DNA of 52,065 nucleotides from CAYWGR01 sp964458015 (GTDB lineage: Bacteria; Planctomycetota; Planctomycetia; Pirellulales; Thermoguttaceae), in the NCBI GenBank assembly GCA_964458015.1, contig CAYWGR010000013.1:1-52065 (forward strand). The letters are read 5' to 3'. This document shows, one piece after another, positions 26,157-33,695 of the stretch; positions within the stretch are counted from its first letter, which is position 1, and every line of letters starts with the position of its first letter. The position numbers and the translations under genes were made by a program. Under the pieces are notes generated by a model, which was not told the origin of the DNA, made no database searches, and worked only from the letters and a program-made list of their open reading frames with translations.

Positions 26157-26876
26157 TCATCGGACCGGGGTTACACTTGTAGGCTTAACCGGAGGCGCTG
26201 TAGAAGGCGTTGGGAATTCGACTCGTGCTGCCGGTACAATTTCCGGCCTTGAAGCTGGAGTCACATAAGGCGCGATCGAAGGCCCTGGGGAAACAATCGT
26301 AGGAGTAACTGAAACCGAGGGTGAATAGAATGTAGCAGGCGGTGGATAGGCCGGCTCCCAGCCGAAACTCTGTTCTCCCAACGCCTGTTTGATGCGGTCC
26401 CTCAACCTGTCGGACACATCGTCCGTGATATCAACGACTTCCGCATTGTTTTTACAAACCACGCGATTCGAGTTGTTCTGATCCATTTGCAGAATCAACG
26501 CGTATTTGTCTTTGTAGTTTTCGACGACGAAATCGCGAACGGCCGCCTGAAAATCCTGATTGTTCACGACACGCTGCCGAAGCAAATTCATTTTTTGGTT
26601 TAAAAACTGAATTTTCCGCCCAACTTCCGATAACTTCGTTTCGTTTTCGGCGTTGATGACCTCTTTTTGAAGCGACCCGATTTCTTCATTGATTTTCCGT
26701 ATCGCTTCCAGCGATTCCTTGTCGGTCTGGAGAAGCCGAAGCTGCTCGAAGTTGACGCCGCTGTTCATGATGCGATCCAGACGCACGATCGCCACCTTGA
26801 TCCCAGCCGGCTCCTGAGCGGCTACATTGGCCGCCGCAAGGCCGCAAAGCACCGCTACCGTCAGAAGGGTCTTCAT
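26157..26876 (-). CDS. OmpH/Skp-like exported protein, paralogue 2
   Basis: The start at 26876 is chosen because a signal peptide (MKTLLTVAVLCGLAAANVAA) begins there with AAGGA upstream. The product is 239 residues. It has KVAIVRLDRIMNSGVNFEQL, the long helix NEEIGSLQKEVINAENETKL with KIQFLNQKMNLLRQRV, and NNAEVVDITDDVSDRLRDRI, closely parallel to the gene at 25168-25884. The C-terminal roughly 65 residues are Pro/Ser/Thr-rich and differ between the two. The role is periplasmic and chaperone-like by family; a specific client is unknown. About 270 bases separate the two genes, so they may have separate promoters. Confidence 0.75.
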   Translation of the reverse strand: MKTLLTVAVLCGLAAANVAAQEPAGIKVAIVRLDRIMNSGVNFEQLRLLQTDKESLEAIRKINEEIGSLQKEVINAENETKLSEVGRKIQFLNQKMNLLRQRVVNNQDFQAAVRDFVVENYKDKYALILQMDQNNSNRVVCKNNAEVVDITDDVSDRLRDRIKQALGEQSFGWEPAYPPPATFYSPSVSVTPTIVSPGPSIAPYVTPASRPEIVPAARVEFPTPSTAPPVKPTSVTPVR

Positions 26877-26991
26877 GGTATCTTTTTCCTTTTGGACAAG
26901 ACCGGAGTTTCCTTTGCCACCCCCCACGTAGAGCTACTTACGGGGTGTCATCTTGCGGAAGTCTAGCAATAAACCAGACTAATCACAATCC

Positions 26992-28413
26992 ATGTCCTAC
27001 GATCCTTTGCAAAATATCCGCGATTCCTACGATGTCGTCGTGATCGGCGGCGGACTGGGCGGCATGACCGCCGCGAACCTGCTGGCCCGGGCCGGCCGCT
27101 CCGTGCTGCTGGCCGAACATCACTACAAGCTCGGCGGGCTGGCCACGTGGTTTCGCCGCCGCGGGGGGCATATTTTCGACATCGCCTTGCACGGGTTTCC
27201 GGTCGGCATGATCAAAAGTTGCCGGCGCTATTGGAGCCGCGAAATTGCCGATGCCATCGTTCAACTGAAGGACGTGCGGTTCGACAACCCGATGTTCTCG
27301 ATTTCGACCACCTTCGACCGCCAGGATTTCACCCGGCTGCTGGTCGAACGATTTCAGGTGCCGCAGGCGTCGGTCGATGCGTTTTTCGACACCGCCCGGA
27401 ATATGAACTTCTACGACGATCAGGCCACAACGACCAAGCAGCTTTTCGAGCGATTTTTCCCCGGCCGCGACGACGTCGTTCGGTTGCTGATGGAGCCGAT
27501 CACGTATGCCAACGGTTCGACGCTCGAAGATCCGGCGTTGACCTACGGCATCGTTTTTTCCAACTTTATGTCGAAGGGCGTTTACACGTTCCCCATCGGC
27601 ACCGACGAGCTGATCCGCATGATGGGCCGCGAGCTGCGAGCCAGCGGCGTGGATGTTCGTACCAAGTCGGCGGTCGAAAAGATTCATGTTTCGGGCCGAA
27701 AGGTCGAAGGAGTGACGATCAACGGCCGTTCGATCAAAACCAAGGCGGTTGTCTCGAACGCCAACTTGCCGGGCACGATCTTTAATCTGGTCGGACCCGA
27801 ACATTGGTCGGCCGATTTTCTGGAGCAAGCCCGAGCGGTGCGGCTGAACAATTCGAGCACGCAAGTCTATATGGGCTTGAAAGCCGCGGCGACGCTCGAT
27901 CCGAGCCAATGCGGCGATCTGTTGTTCAGCTCCACGGCTCCTCTGTTTCGCACCGATCTGCTGCTGAACCGGAACGCCACCAGTCGGACATACTCGTTCT
28001 ATTATCCGCAGCACCGCCCCGCGTTGAAACATGGCGTGATCGTGGCCAGCACGAACTCGAACTATGCGGATTGGGCCGAACTTTCGCCGGCCGATTATGA
28101 GGCAGGCAAGCGCGATTTGATCGAAAGCACCTTGAACGCTCTTGAGCATTACGTGCCCGACATCCGCGAACGGCTCGATTATGTCGAGGCCGCCACGCCG
28201 CTTACGTTTGAGCGTTATACCAAGCACCTGGGCGGTTCGAGCTTCGGCACGAAGTTCGAGGGCTTGGCCGTCAGCCGTGCATTGCCTGAGCAAATCGCCG
28301 GGCTATATCACGCCGGCAGCGTTGGCATCATCATGTCCGGCTGGCTCGGCGCGGTCAACTACGGCGTAATCGTGGCTAACGATGTGGATGGATGGCTTGG
28401 AACGAGAAGCTAG
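26992..28413 (+). CDS. Phytoene dehydrogenase/CrtISO-like FAD oxidoreductase
   Basis: This 473-residue flavoprotein has an N-terminal dinucleotide-binding motif VVVIGGGLGGMTAANLLARA (15-34) and the C-terminal FAD block LYHAGSVGIIMSGWLGAVNY. Family members desaturate, isomerise or saturate polyene or retinoid-like chains. The middle (YTFPIGTDELIRMMGRELR) matches the family's FAD-stabilising region. The substrate is not evident, and no phytoene synthase is in the window. The next gene, FabZ-like, lies 160 bases downstream on the same strand, then FabI, so a role in modifying a fatty-acyl or polyene chain is suggested by context only. Confidence 0.85.
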   Translation: MSYDPLQNIRDSYDVVVIGGGLGGMTAANLLARAGRSVLLAEHHYKLGGLATWFRRRGGHIFDIALHGFPVGMIKSCRRYWSREIADAIVQLKDVRFDNPMFSISTTFDRQDFTRLLVERFQVPQASVDAFFDTARNMNFYDDQATTTKQLFERFFPGRDDVVRLLMEPITYANGSTLEDPALTYGIVFSNFMSKGVYTFPIGTDELIRMMGRELRASGVDVRTKSAVEKIHVSGRKVEGVTINGRSIKTKAVVSNANLPGTIFNLVGPEHWSADFLEQARAVRLNNSSTQVYMGLKAAATLDPSQCGDLLFSSTAPLFRTDLLLNRNATSRTYSFYYPQHRPALKHGVIVASTNSNYADWAELSPADYEAGKRDLIESTLNALEHYVPDIRERLDYVEAATPLTFERYTKHLGGSSFGTKFEGLAVSRALPEQIAGLYHAGSVGIIMSGWLGAVNYGVIVANDVDGWLGTRS

Positions 28414-28564
28414 GGGCTAGGGGCTAGGGGCTAGGGATTAGGGATTAGGGGTTAGGGATTAGAAAATACAGTTTAGCGGTCGCTGGCACGGCGACCCGCC
28501 GATTATGTGAACTGATCGCTGAACGCTAAAAGCTGACTGCTAACTGAAAACTGATAACTGAAAA
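28410..28564. repeat. TAGGGGCTAGGG array plus CTGA-rich block
   Basis: Seven or so TAGGGGC/TAGGGAT units (28410-28462) begin right at the stop of the CrtI-like gene. They are followed at 28509-28564 by a CTGATCGCTGAACGCTA-type run. It is the same two-part structure as 8430-8568. Confidence 0.75.
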
Positions 28565-28573
28565 CACTTCCAA

Positions 28574-29047
28574 ATGACTCGCCAAGAAATCCTCGACGCC
28601 ATTCCACACCGCGACCCGTTTTTACTGGTTGATGAGATCGTGGAACGGACTGATAAGCGTATCGTCGGACGCAAGACGTTCACCGGCCAAGAATGGTTTT
28701 TTGCAGGCCATTATCCGGGCCATCCGTTGGTGCCGGGCGTTTTGCTTTGCGAAGCAGGCATGCAATGCGGTGCGATTCTCCTCTCCCCTCTCCTCATGGG
28801 AGAGGGGCCGGGGGTGAGGGCTTCTGAAGCTGCAACAACTTTAACACCGCCAACTAACAAAGTGCCCGTGGCCACGCGACTGAACGAGGTCCGTTTCAAA
28901 CGCATGGTCGTTCCCGGCGAAACGATTTTGATGGAAGTCGAGTTGACCGAACGGCTGGCGGATGCTTTTTTCCTGAAGGCCAAAATCACCGTCGACGGCA
29001 AAGTGGCCGTGCGTTTTGAGTTCGCCTGTACCGCGGCACAAGGCTAA
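28574..29047 (+). CDS. FabZ-like 3-hydroxyacyl-ACP dehydratase with repeat insert
   Basis: This 157-residue hotdog-fold protein carries PHRDPFLLVDEI, FAGHYPGHPLVPGVLLCEA with catalytic His46 and Glu60, and VRFKRMVVPGETI, as in FabZ. It removes water from 3-hydroxyacyl-ACP. Between the central helix and the next strand there is an insert of about 15-20 residues starting SPLLMGEGPGVRA (71-83). It is encoded by a palindromic repeat found elsewhere in the window. It falls at a loop in the fold, so activity may survive. FabI lies 427 bases downstream. Confidence 0.85.
   Translation: MTRQEILDAIPHRDPFLLVDEIVERTDKRIVGRKTFTGQEWFFAGHYPGHPLVPGVLLCEAGMQCGAILLSPLLMGEGPGVRASEAATTLTPPTNKVPVATRLNEVRFKRMVVPGETILMEVELTERLADAFFLKAKITVDGKVAVRFEFACTAAQG
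28780..28821 (+). repeat. In-frame palindromic element (GEGPGVRA family), copy in FabZ-like gene
   Basis: The DNA reads CCTCTCCCCTCTCCTC-ATGGGAGAGGGG then CCGGGGGTGAGGGC. It has the same orientation and frame as the alpha-2-macroglobulin copy, giving SPLLMGEGPGVRA. Confidence 0.85.
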
Positions 29048-29138
29048 GCCGACAAGCGGAAAATGATGACGGAAATACCCCACATTCCAGCTTGTAAATG
29101 CCGGTAACGAGGGGTAGGATAGTATTGGAGGTTTTCCT

Positions 29139-29381
29139 ATGACCTATCACATGAAAGCGATCTATCGGCACGGTGCTTTTTTCCCGGCCTTTCCATGTGA
29201 TCTTCCAGAGGAATCGCAGGTAGAGCTCTCGATCCAATTGCCTGCGGTCACCCCGCCGGTTGTTGCAGATACCGAGGAGCGATCCCGGATCCTGCGTCAG
29301 ATTACAGAGCGAATGAAACGGAATCCATTGCCGGCCGACGCGACAAAATTCTCGAGGGATCAACTGCATGAACGCTGTTGA
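29139..29381 (+). CDS. DUF104/AF2212-like antitoxin
   Basis: This 80-residue protein starts after a good GGAGG site (29128-29132). The N-terminal half MKAIYRHGAFFPAFPCDLPE, followed by VELSIQLP, is the beta-strand pattern of the DUF104 antitoxin family, normally A-V-Y-E-N-G-V-F-x-P-L. The C-terminal half is helical and charged, which usually binds the PIN toxin. Its stop overlaps the start of a PIN-domain frame by 14 bases, a typical antitoxin-toxin arrangement, but the toxin is truncated. Confidence 0.75.
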   Translation: MTYHMKAIYRHGAFFPAFPCDLPEESQVELSIQLPAVTPPVVADTEERSRILRQITERMKRNPLPADATKFSRDQLHERC

Positions 29382-29418
29382 CACGAATGTCTTGGTGTAT
29401 GCCCACGATCCGCGATTT
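29368..29418 (+). pseudogene. Truncated PIN-domain toxin (VapC-like)
   Basis: The frame begins MNAVDTNVLVYAHDPR, the standard first strand of a VapC PIN domain with its first catalytic Asp. After about 16 codons the similarity ends, and the frame runs through repeat-like DNA (29440-29470) into the start of fabI, stopping at 29518. At least 100 residues with the remaining acidic residues are missing, so no nuclease can be made. The overlap with the antitoxin marks it as a former toxin-antitoxin operon cut by a deletion. Confidence 0.7.
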
Positions 29419-29474
29419 AGAAATCAGCCCTCCTTTTTCCCTCATCCCTTGTACTTAATCCCTAATCCCCGCTC

Positions 29475-30275
29475 ATGGACTTTCTTCAACTCTCCGGCAA
29501 ATCGATTCTGATCTTCGGCGTGGCCAATCGCAAGAGCGTGGCATGGCATACGAGCCGCGTGCTTGCCGAGGCGGGCACGCGATGCGTCTACGTGGTGCAA
29601 AACGACGACGTGCGGCAGAACGTCGCGAAGCTGTTGCCCGGCGAAGAAATTTTCACGTGTAATGTGGAACATGAAGAGGAAATCGCCCGCCTCCGCGACG
29701 AACTAACGCGCCACGGCGAAAAGTTCCACGGCCTGCTGCATTCGTTGGCATTCGCCGACTTTTCCGAGGGCATGAAACCGTTCCACGAGACGCCCAAAAA
29801 AGCATTCCTGCAAGCGGTGGATATTTCCTGCTTTTCGCTCACGGCCCTTTGCAATGCGATGAAAGATTTGCTAATGCCCGATGCGTCGGTCGTGACCATC
29901 TCGATTTCGACCACGCAGATGGCCAGCGAAAGCTACGGCTACATGGCCCCGATCAAGGCGGCGCTCGATTCTTCGCTGGCGTTTATGGCCAAGTCGTTCA
30001 GCCGGTTCTCGCAAGTGCGATTCAACGCCGTGGCGCCCGGCCTGCTGAAAACGTCGGCCTCGGCCGGAATACCGGGCTATGTAGACGCCTATCTCTATGC
30101 CGAGCAGGTAATCCCTCGAAAAAAAGCGGTGCAGACGGAAGAAGTAGCCAACGCCGCAGCGTTTTTGCTTAGCCCACGTTCGAGCGGCATCAACGCCCAG
30201 CGGATCGTGATCGACGCCGGCATGGCGATCAACTATTTCGACCGCGAACTGGTTGAAAAAGCCATGCGGTCGTAA
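29475..30275 (+). CDS. fabI: Enoyl-ACP reductase (FabI)
   Basis: This 266-residue enzyme performs the last step of each fatty-acid elongation cycle, reducing enoyl-ACP with NAD(P)H. It has the FabI form of the cofactor motif (GVANRKSVAWHTS, 15-27), LLHSLAFAD, a Tyr-x6-Lys active site in YGYMAPIK, and VRFNAVAPGLLKTSAS. The length is normal. The ATG at 29475 lies just after a TAGGG-type repeat and a truncated toxin gene, so its upstream region has been rearranged. No Shine-Dalgarno site is evident. Confidence 0.92.
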   Translation: MDFLQLSGKSILIFGVANRKSVAWHTSRVLAEAGTRCVYVVQNDDVRQNVAKLLPGEEIFTCNVEHEEEIARLRDELTRHGEKFHGLLHSLAFADFSEGMKPFHETPKKAFLQAVDISCFSLTALCNAMKDLLMPDASVVTISISTTQMASESYGYMAPIKAALDSSLAFMAKSFSRFSQVRFNAVAPGLLKTSASAGIPGYVDAYLYAEQVIPRKKAVQTEEVANAAAFLLSPRSSGINAQRIVIDAGMAINYFDRELVEKAMRS

Positions 30276-30340
30276 TGCTTGGAATGCAACGCTACAAAAG
30301 TATTGGTAGCCAATACATCTCAAGCATCCTTTCGAGTAAT

Positions 30341-30700
30341 TTACACGATAATTTCGTGTTTGCCGTTGTTCATCGAATAGGACTCGTATTGCGGTTGATC
30401 ATCAAACACTTTCAACGTCTGCCCATTATCAAACAAAATAGTCAACGTTCCTTTTTCATCTCCTTTCACCGCAGCCACTGTTTTGCCCAACAATTGCATT
30501 AGTCGCGACTCGCTGAGTGGCACATTTTGTACAACGCCAGAGTCGGCACTAGCTTCATACAGGTGTTGCAGGGAAGATTCCACGGTAACTGAAACGTCTT
30601 TATCGAAAGCAAAAGCAACGCTGTTTTCGCTGAATGTAATGAACTCAAGCCGTCTCCCGATGAAAAAACCGCCATCAAAACCCTTGGGTAGTTTGTACAT
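30341..30700 (-). CDS. DUF6188-like protein
   Basis: The protein of about 119 residues (ATG at 30700; a GTG at 30751 is possible) has LPKGFDGGFFIGRRLEFITF at the start, FAFDKDVSVTVES, LLGKTVAAVKGDEKGTLTIL and FDDQPQYESY at the end. This order of strands matches the DUF6188 family as remembered. It is small, cytoplasmic and of unknown function. The DUF4288-like gene ends 56 bases upstream on the same strand, so the two are probably one operon. Confidence 0.65.
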   Translation of the reverse strand: MYKLPKGFDGGFFIGRRLEFITFSENSVAFAFDKDVSVTVESSLQHLYEASADSGVVQNVPLSESRLMQLLGKTVAAVKGDEKGTLTILFDNGQTLKVFDDQPQYESYSMNNGKHEIIV

Positions 30701-30756
30701 AAAAAGCTTCGCATTCTTGAGCGTGTTTCTGAACGATAGAGAAACTAGCACCTTTT

Positions 30757-31143
30757 TTATCTTGTGCTTTCTGAATCGCTCTCGTCCATGTTCTTTTCAG
30801 AAGAACTGCTTGGTTCTGGGGCTTCTTCTTCGTTAAACGGCGTCATTAAACTCTGCGCCTCGCTGTTCCGCAGAAATCGAGAAAAGACTTCTGTCCCCGT
30901 TTGAAAAATATCCTGCTCTTGAATCTCATGAATTTTGCATACGCGATGGAAAGTCCAATGAATATGCTCGCCGCTCGCTGAATCATATTCTATTTCCATT
31001 TCCCTGCCGATTCTCTCTCCCTGCAAATTTGCTTCATCCTCCGAAACCGCTTGAACGAGGACGATGCTTTCCTCCCATAAAAGATCGCGCGTTGTACGCG
31101 ATGGTGTTTCACCACACAAGAGTAAGCTCACGCCGTACCACAT
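30757..31143 (-). CDS. DUF4288-like protein
   Basis: This 128-residue protein starts MWYGVSLLLCGE and continues with WEESIVLVQAVSEDEANLQG, the pattern of DUF4288 proteins. The middle contains EYDSASGEHIHWTFHRVCKI, and the last roughly 30 residues are acidic and Ser-rich. GGAG lies upstream of the ATG. It is followed by the DUF6188-like gene. Such pairs are often found near polymorphic toxin or defence loci, but no toxin is visible here, so no role is assigned. Confidence 0.65.
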   Translation of the reverse strand: MWYGVSLLLCGETPSRTTRDLLWEESIVLVQAVSEDEANLQGERIGREMEIEYDSASGEHIHWTFHRVCKIHEIQEQDIFQTGTEVFSRFLRNSEAQSLMTPFNEEEAPEPSSSSEKNMDESDSESTR

Positions 31144-31281
31144 GTTTTACTCCAAGAATTGTTGTGTGATCCAAAGCATCCATAAGCTAGGCGTGTTATA
31201 TCTGCAAAAAACAGAAAAAAGGAACTGCCTGGTACACAAGCATTCAATTAATAGACACCCAAAAATAAGCGTCCGTAGAAA

Positions 31282-32424
31282 TCAGCCTTGCCACTCCACA
31301 CCCAGCATCACCACATTGATCCCCGAGCCGATCCCAAGCAGCGCGACACGGTCGTTCTTCTGCACGCGGCCGTTCTCGATGCCGATCGACATGGTCATGG
31401 GCAATGCAGTGGAACCGGTGTTGCCGAGATACTCGAAGGTGCCATAGTCGAGCTCCGTGTTCAGTCCAAGCGAATCGAACAGCAATTTGCGATGGGCACG
31501 GCCTACTTGATGGCAAAACGTTTTTTGGATGTCGCCGACCGTCCAGTTCAGTTCTGTTAGAAAGCCGGCGAACGCCTGCTGAGCGGCGGCCACGCCTTCG
31601 CGCATCAGGGCTTCGGAATCGGTTTGCATAAGAAGCAGGCCACTTCGATCCTCCGAACCGCCCTCACCCCCAGCCCCTCTCCCGCTTGCGGGCGAGGGGA
31701 GTTTTTCGTTGCTAACCTCTCCCGCAGAGGGCGAGGGGAGGTTGATTTCGCTTTGGCCCCCTTGGCATAGCTCGCAATGATCGGTGGCCGCATGGATGAC
31801 GCCGCCTAAGAGCCGATTGCCGGTGCGGCTCAGCTCGCGATGACACAACACGATGGCAGCACTGCCGGAACCGATGGTTAGCGAGGCAAAGGCGTTTTTG
31901 ATGCTGTTGCGCGTAAGCGACTGCTCGGTGTTGAGATATTGGATCGTGGATTCGACGAGCGTTCGGCCGCTTTCTGTGCCGACGACCACGCCCGCGCGGA
32001 TCTGGCCAAGCTCGATCATGTTGGCCACTTGGATCATGCCGGTCAAAAGACCCAGGCAAGCGTTCGACACATCGTAGACCACACATTTCGAGGGCAAAGC
32101 CAACCGATGATGCACGCCGCAGGCGGTAGCCGGTTCGAGAAAATCGCGGCAGACCGACCCGTGGACCAATGCCCCGATGTGCTGACGGTCGATGCCGGAT
32201 GCCTGCAATGCTTTTTCGGCCGTCTCGACGCTTTTTTCGCTGGGCATCATGCCCCGAGGCCAAAAACGCCGCTCTTGGATACCGGTCATCAGTTCCAAGC
32301 GTCCCTCGGGCAACCGCAATCGCTTGTACAGAGGTTCCAAGCGTGCCTCGATCTCGGCCGACGTGACAACCTCTTCCGGCAGCGTATGGGCAATCGCTTC
32401 GAGACAAACGTTTTGGTAGAGCAT
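31282..32424 (-). CDS. OleA-like thiolase-fold condensing enzyme with repeat inserts
   Basis: The start at 32424 gives 380 residues, in line with KAS III/OleA proteins. Conserved features are CRDFLEPATA (92-101), the nucleophile NACLGLLTGM with Cys123, CHQVGRAH with His305, EYLGNTGSTA with Asn335 and ALLGIGSGIN near the end. GMMPSEKS and LEPATA fit OleA, which joins two fatty-acyl-CoA chains to a beta-keto acid, better than FabH. No oleB, oleC or oleD is in the window. About 35 extra residues at 226-262 (LPSPSAGEV and LPSPASGRGAGGEGG) come from two palindromic repeat copies. It converges with the FabZ-FabI side of the locus. Confidence 0.8.
   Translation of the reverse strand: MLYQNVCLEAIAHTLPEEVVTSAEIEARLEPLYKRLRLPEGRLELMTGIQERRFWPRGMMPSEKSVETAEKALQASGIDRQHIGALVHGSVCRDFLEPATACGVHHRLALPSKCVVYDVSNACLGLLTGMIQVANMIELGQIRAGVVVGTESGRTLVESTIQYLNTEQSLTRNSIKNAFASLTIGSGSAAIVLCHRELSRTGNRLLGGVIHAATDHCELCQGGQSEINLPSPSAGEVSNEKLPSPASGRGAGGEGGSEDRSGLLLMQTDSEALMREGVAAAQQAFAGFLTELNWTVGDIQKTFCHQVGRAHRKLLFDSLGLNTELDYGTFEYLGNTGSTALPMTMSIGIENGRVQKNDRVALLGIGSGINVVMLGVEWQG
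31660..31741 (-). repeat. Two in-frame palindromic elements (GEGPGVRA family) in OleA-like gene
   Basis: Copy one (31660-31700) is nearly the same DNA as the alpha-2-macroglobulin element but is read one frame over, giving LPSPASGRGAGGEG. Copy two (31715-31741) is shorter and gives LPSPSAGEV. Neither causes a frameshift. Confidence 0.85.
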
Positions 32425-33165
32425 GGCCAACTCGCACGGGAAACATACCGAATTGGTCCATTTTAGGCGGGAATTCGCCTCACCGAAAGGGGGTGAACTG
32501 AAACGAGTGCAGTAACGGTTTTTTGCGGTCTGCAGACAAAACGCCAAAATCCGTTACTCCACACCGGTTCATCAGAATGTAGGACGCAATAGAAAAAATC
32601 GCTACGATCATTTTCCTTTTTTCGTTTTCCCCATTTTCTTCCTGCTTACACCAAAAAGTCAGGCATAATCCCGCACCTTTCCGATTTTGCGGCCGTTTTA
32701 TTTTGCCAAGTTTGCGCGACCGTTTTGGCCCTTCAACTTTTCTGGCGCTTCGCCATTTACGCCACACTTTTTCCTTGCCGTTGCTTGAAGACGGTGTATG
32801 TTTTTTTCAAAGACGAATGTTGAAGTGAAGTGAAGCATGTTGATGTTCAGCAATGGAGTGCGACGGGTGGCAGGAGTTTTTTGATGTTTGCTTGGACGAT
32901 ACGGTTGATCCATGGATAGTGCCGAATTTCCGGCCTGGCGTTGGTCAACCTTGGTTCCTTGGTAGTGCAAACAATAATAAAACTAGCCTTCTCGCCGACC
33001 AGGTATCCGGGCGGCGCGTATTGATGATCAGACAAGTAATGCAATGAAGGATTGGCCTATTGGCCCCATAAACCGGCCTTCCCTTGGCTGGCCTCCTTGC
33101 GTTACCGATCTGACCGTTTGTAGGCCAAGTTGCATTGCGAACCTGAAGATCAATAGGGGAAAGTT
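32425..33165. other. Long intergenic region without a clear gene
   Basis: This 741-base stretch between divergent genes contains only short overlapping ORFs on both strands (for example 32853-33047 plus and 32847-33044 minus) with no recognisable protein pattern. The middle (about 32600-32760) is pyrimidine-rich on the plus strand. Promoters for both neighbours must lie here. No riboswitch or RNA fold was identified by eye. Confidence 0.45.
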
Positions 33166-33687
33166 ATGCCCAGGACCGCGGCCACAATACTAGGGTTTGT
33201 GCTGGTCGCGCTGTCGATCGGGTTCAATACGGTTCGTTATCCCGAAGTTTGGGAAATGGTCAATCCCAACCGGGCGAGCGAAGTGCCGCCGTCGGCAGCG
33301 GCGCCACCACCGGAAAAACCCGCCAGCGCACCACCGCAACTTGCCGTACCGTCGCCGCCGCCCAAACCGATCGAGGTGAAACCACCTAAACCGATCGAAG
33401 TGAAGCCGACGCCCGCAGTCGCCGAAAAAGCCGCTGTCGAGCTACCGGGGGTTGAGCAGAAAAAGGCCGCAGGCAATGAATCCGCCGCCGATCAGGAGGG
33501 AAGGAAGCCCCTGGTCCCCGTGGCGCAGGTCAACTCTGCCGAAACGCCGGAGAAAGGGGGCGCCGACGGCGCGGGCATACGCCGTCTGCCCCCAGTAGAT
33601 CCCAACAGCGCAAATCTCGCGAATCGTAATTTCCAACAGATGCAGGGAGGATCGATCCCCATCTATCCGACCACGGGGATCGAGTAA
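33166..33687 (+). CDS. Proline-rich single-pass membrane protein
   Basis: This 173-residue protein has one N-terminal hydrophobic segment (ATILGFVLVALSIGFNTV, about 5-22), then a Pro/Ala/Lys-rich chain that includes a direct repeat of PKPIEVKP (about 66-80). The C-terminus (RRLPPVDPNSANLANRNFQQ) is more regular. The layout suggests an envelope protein anchored at its N-terminus with an extended periplasmic arm. AGGGGAAAG precedes the ATG. It converges with the PH-domain gene, 8 bases apart. No family was recognised. Confidence 0.65.
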   Translation: MPRTAATILGFVLVALSIGFNTVRYPEVWEMVNPNRASEVPPSAAAPPPEKPASAPPQLAVPSPPPKPIEVKPPKPIEVKPTPAVAEKAAVELPGVEQKKAAGNESAADQEGRKPLVPVAQVNSAETPEKGGADGAGIRRLPPVDPNSANLANRNFQQMQGGSIPIYPTTGIE

Positions 33688-33695
33688 AACACCCG

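Noticed and set aside
26983..28293. A 436-codon open frame on the minus strand
   Set aside because: It lies opposite the CrtI-like gene, and its translation is rich in Arg, His and Gln without any motif.
32853..33047. Overlapping 64-65-codon ORFs on both strands in the long intergenic region
   Set aside because: Neither has a Shine-Dalgarno site or a recognisable pattern, and they cover the same bases.
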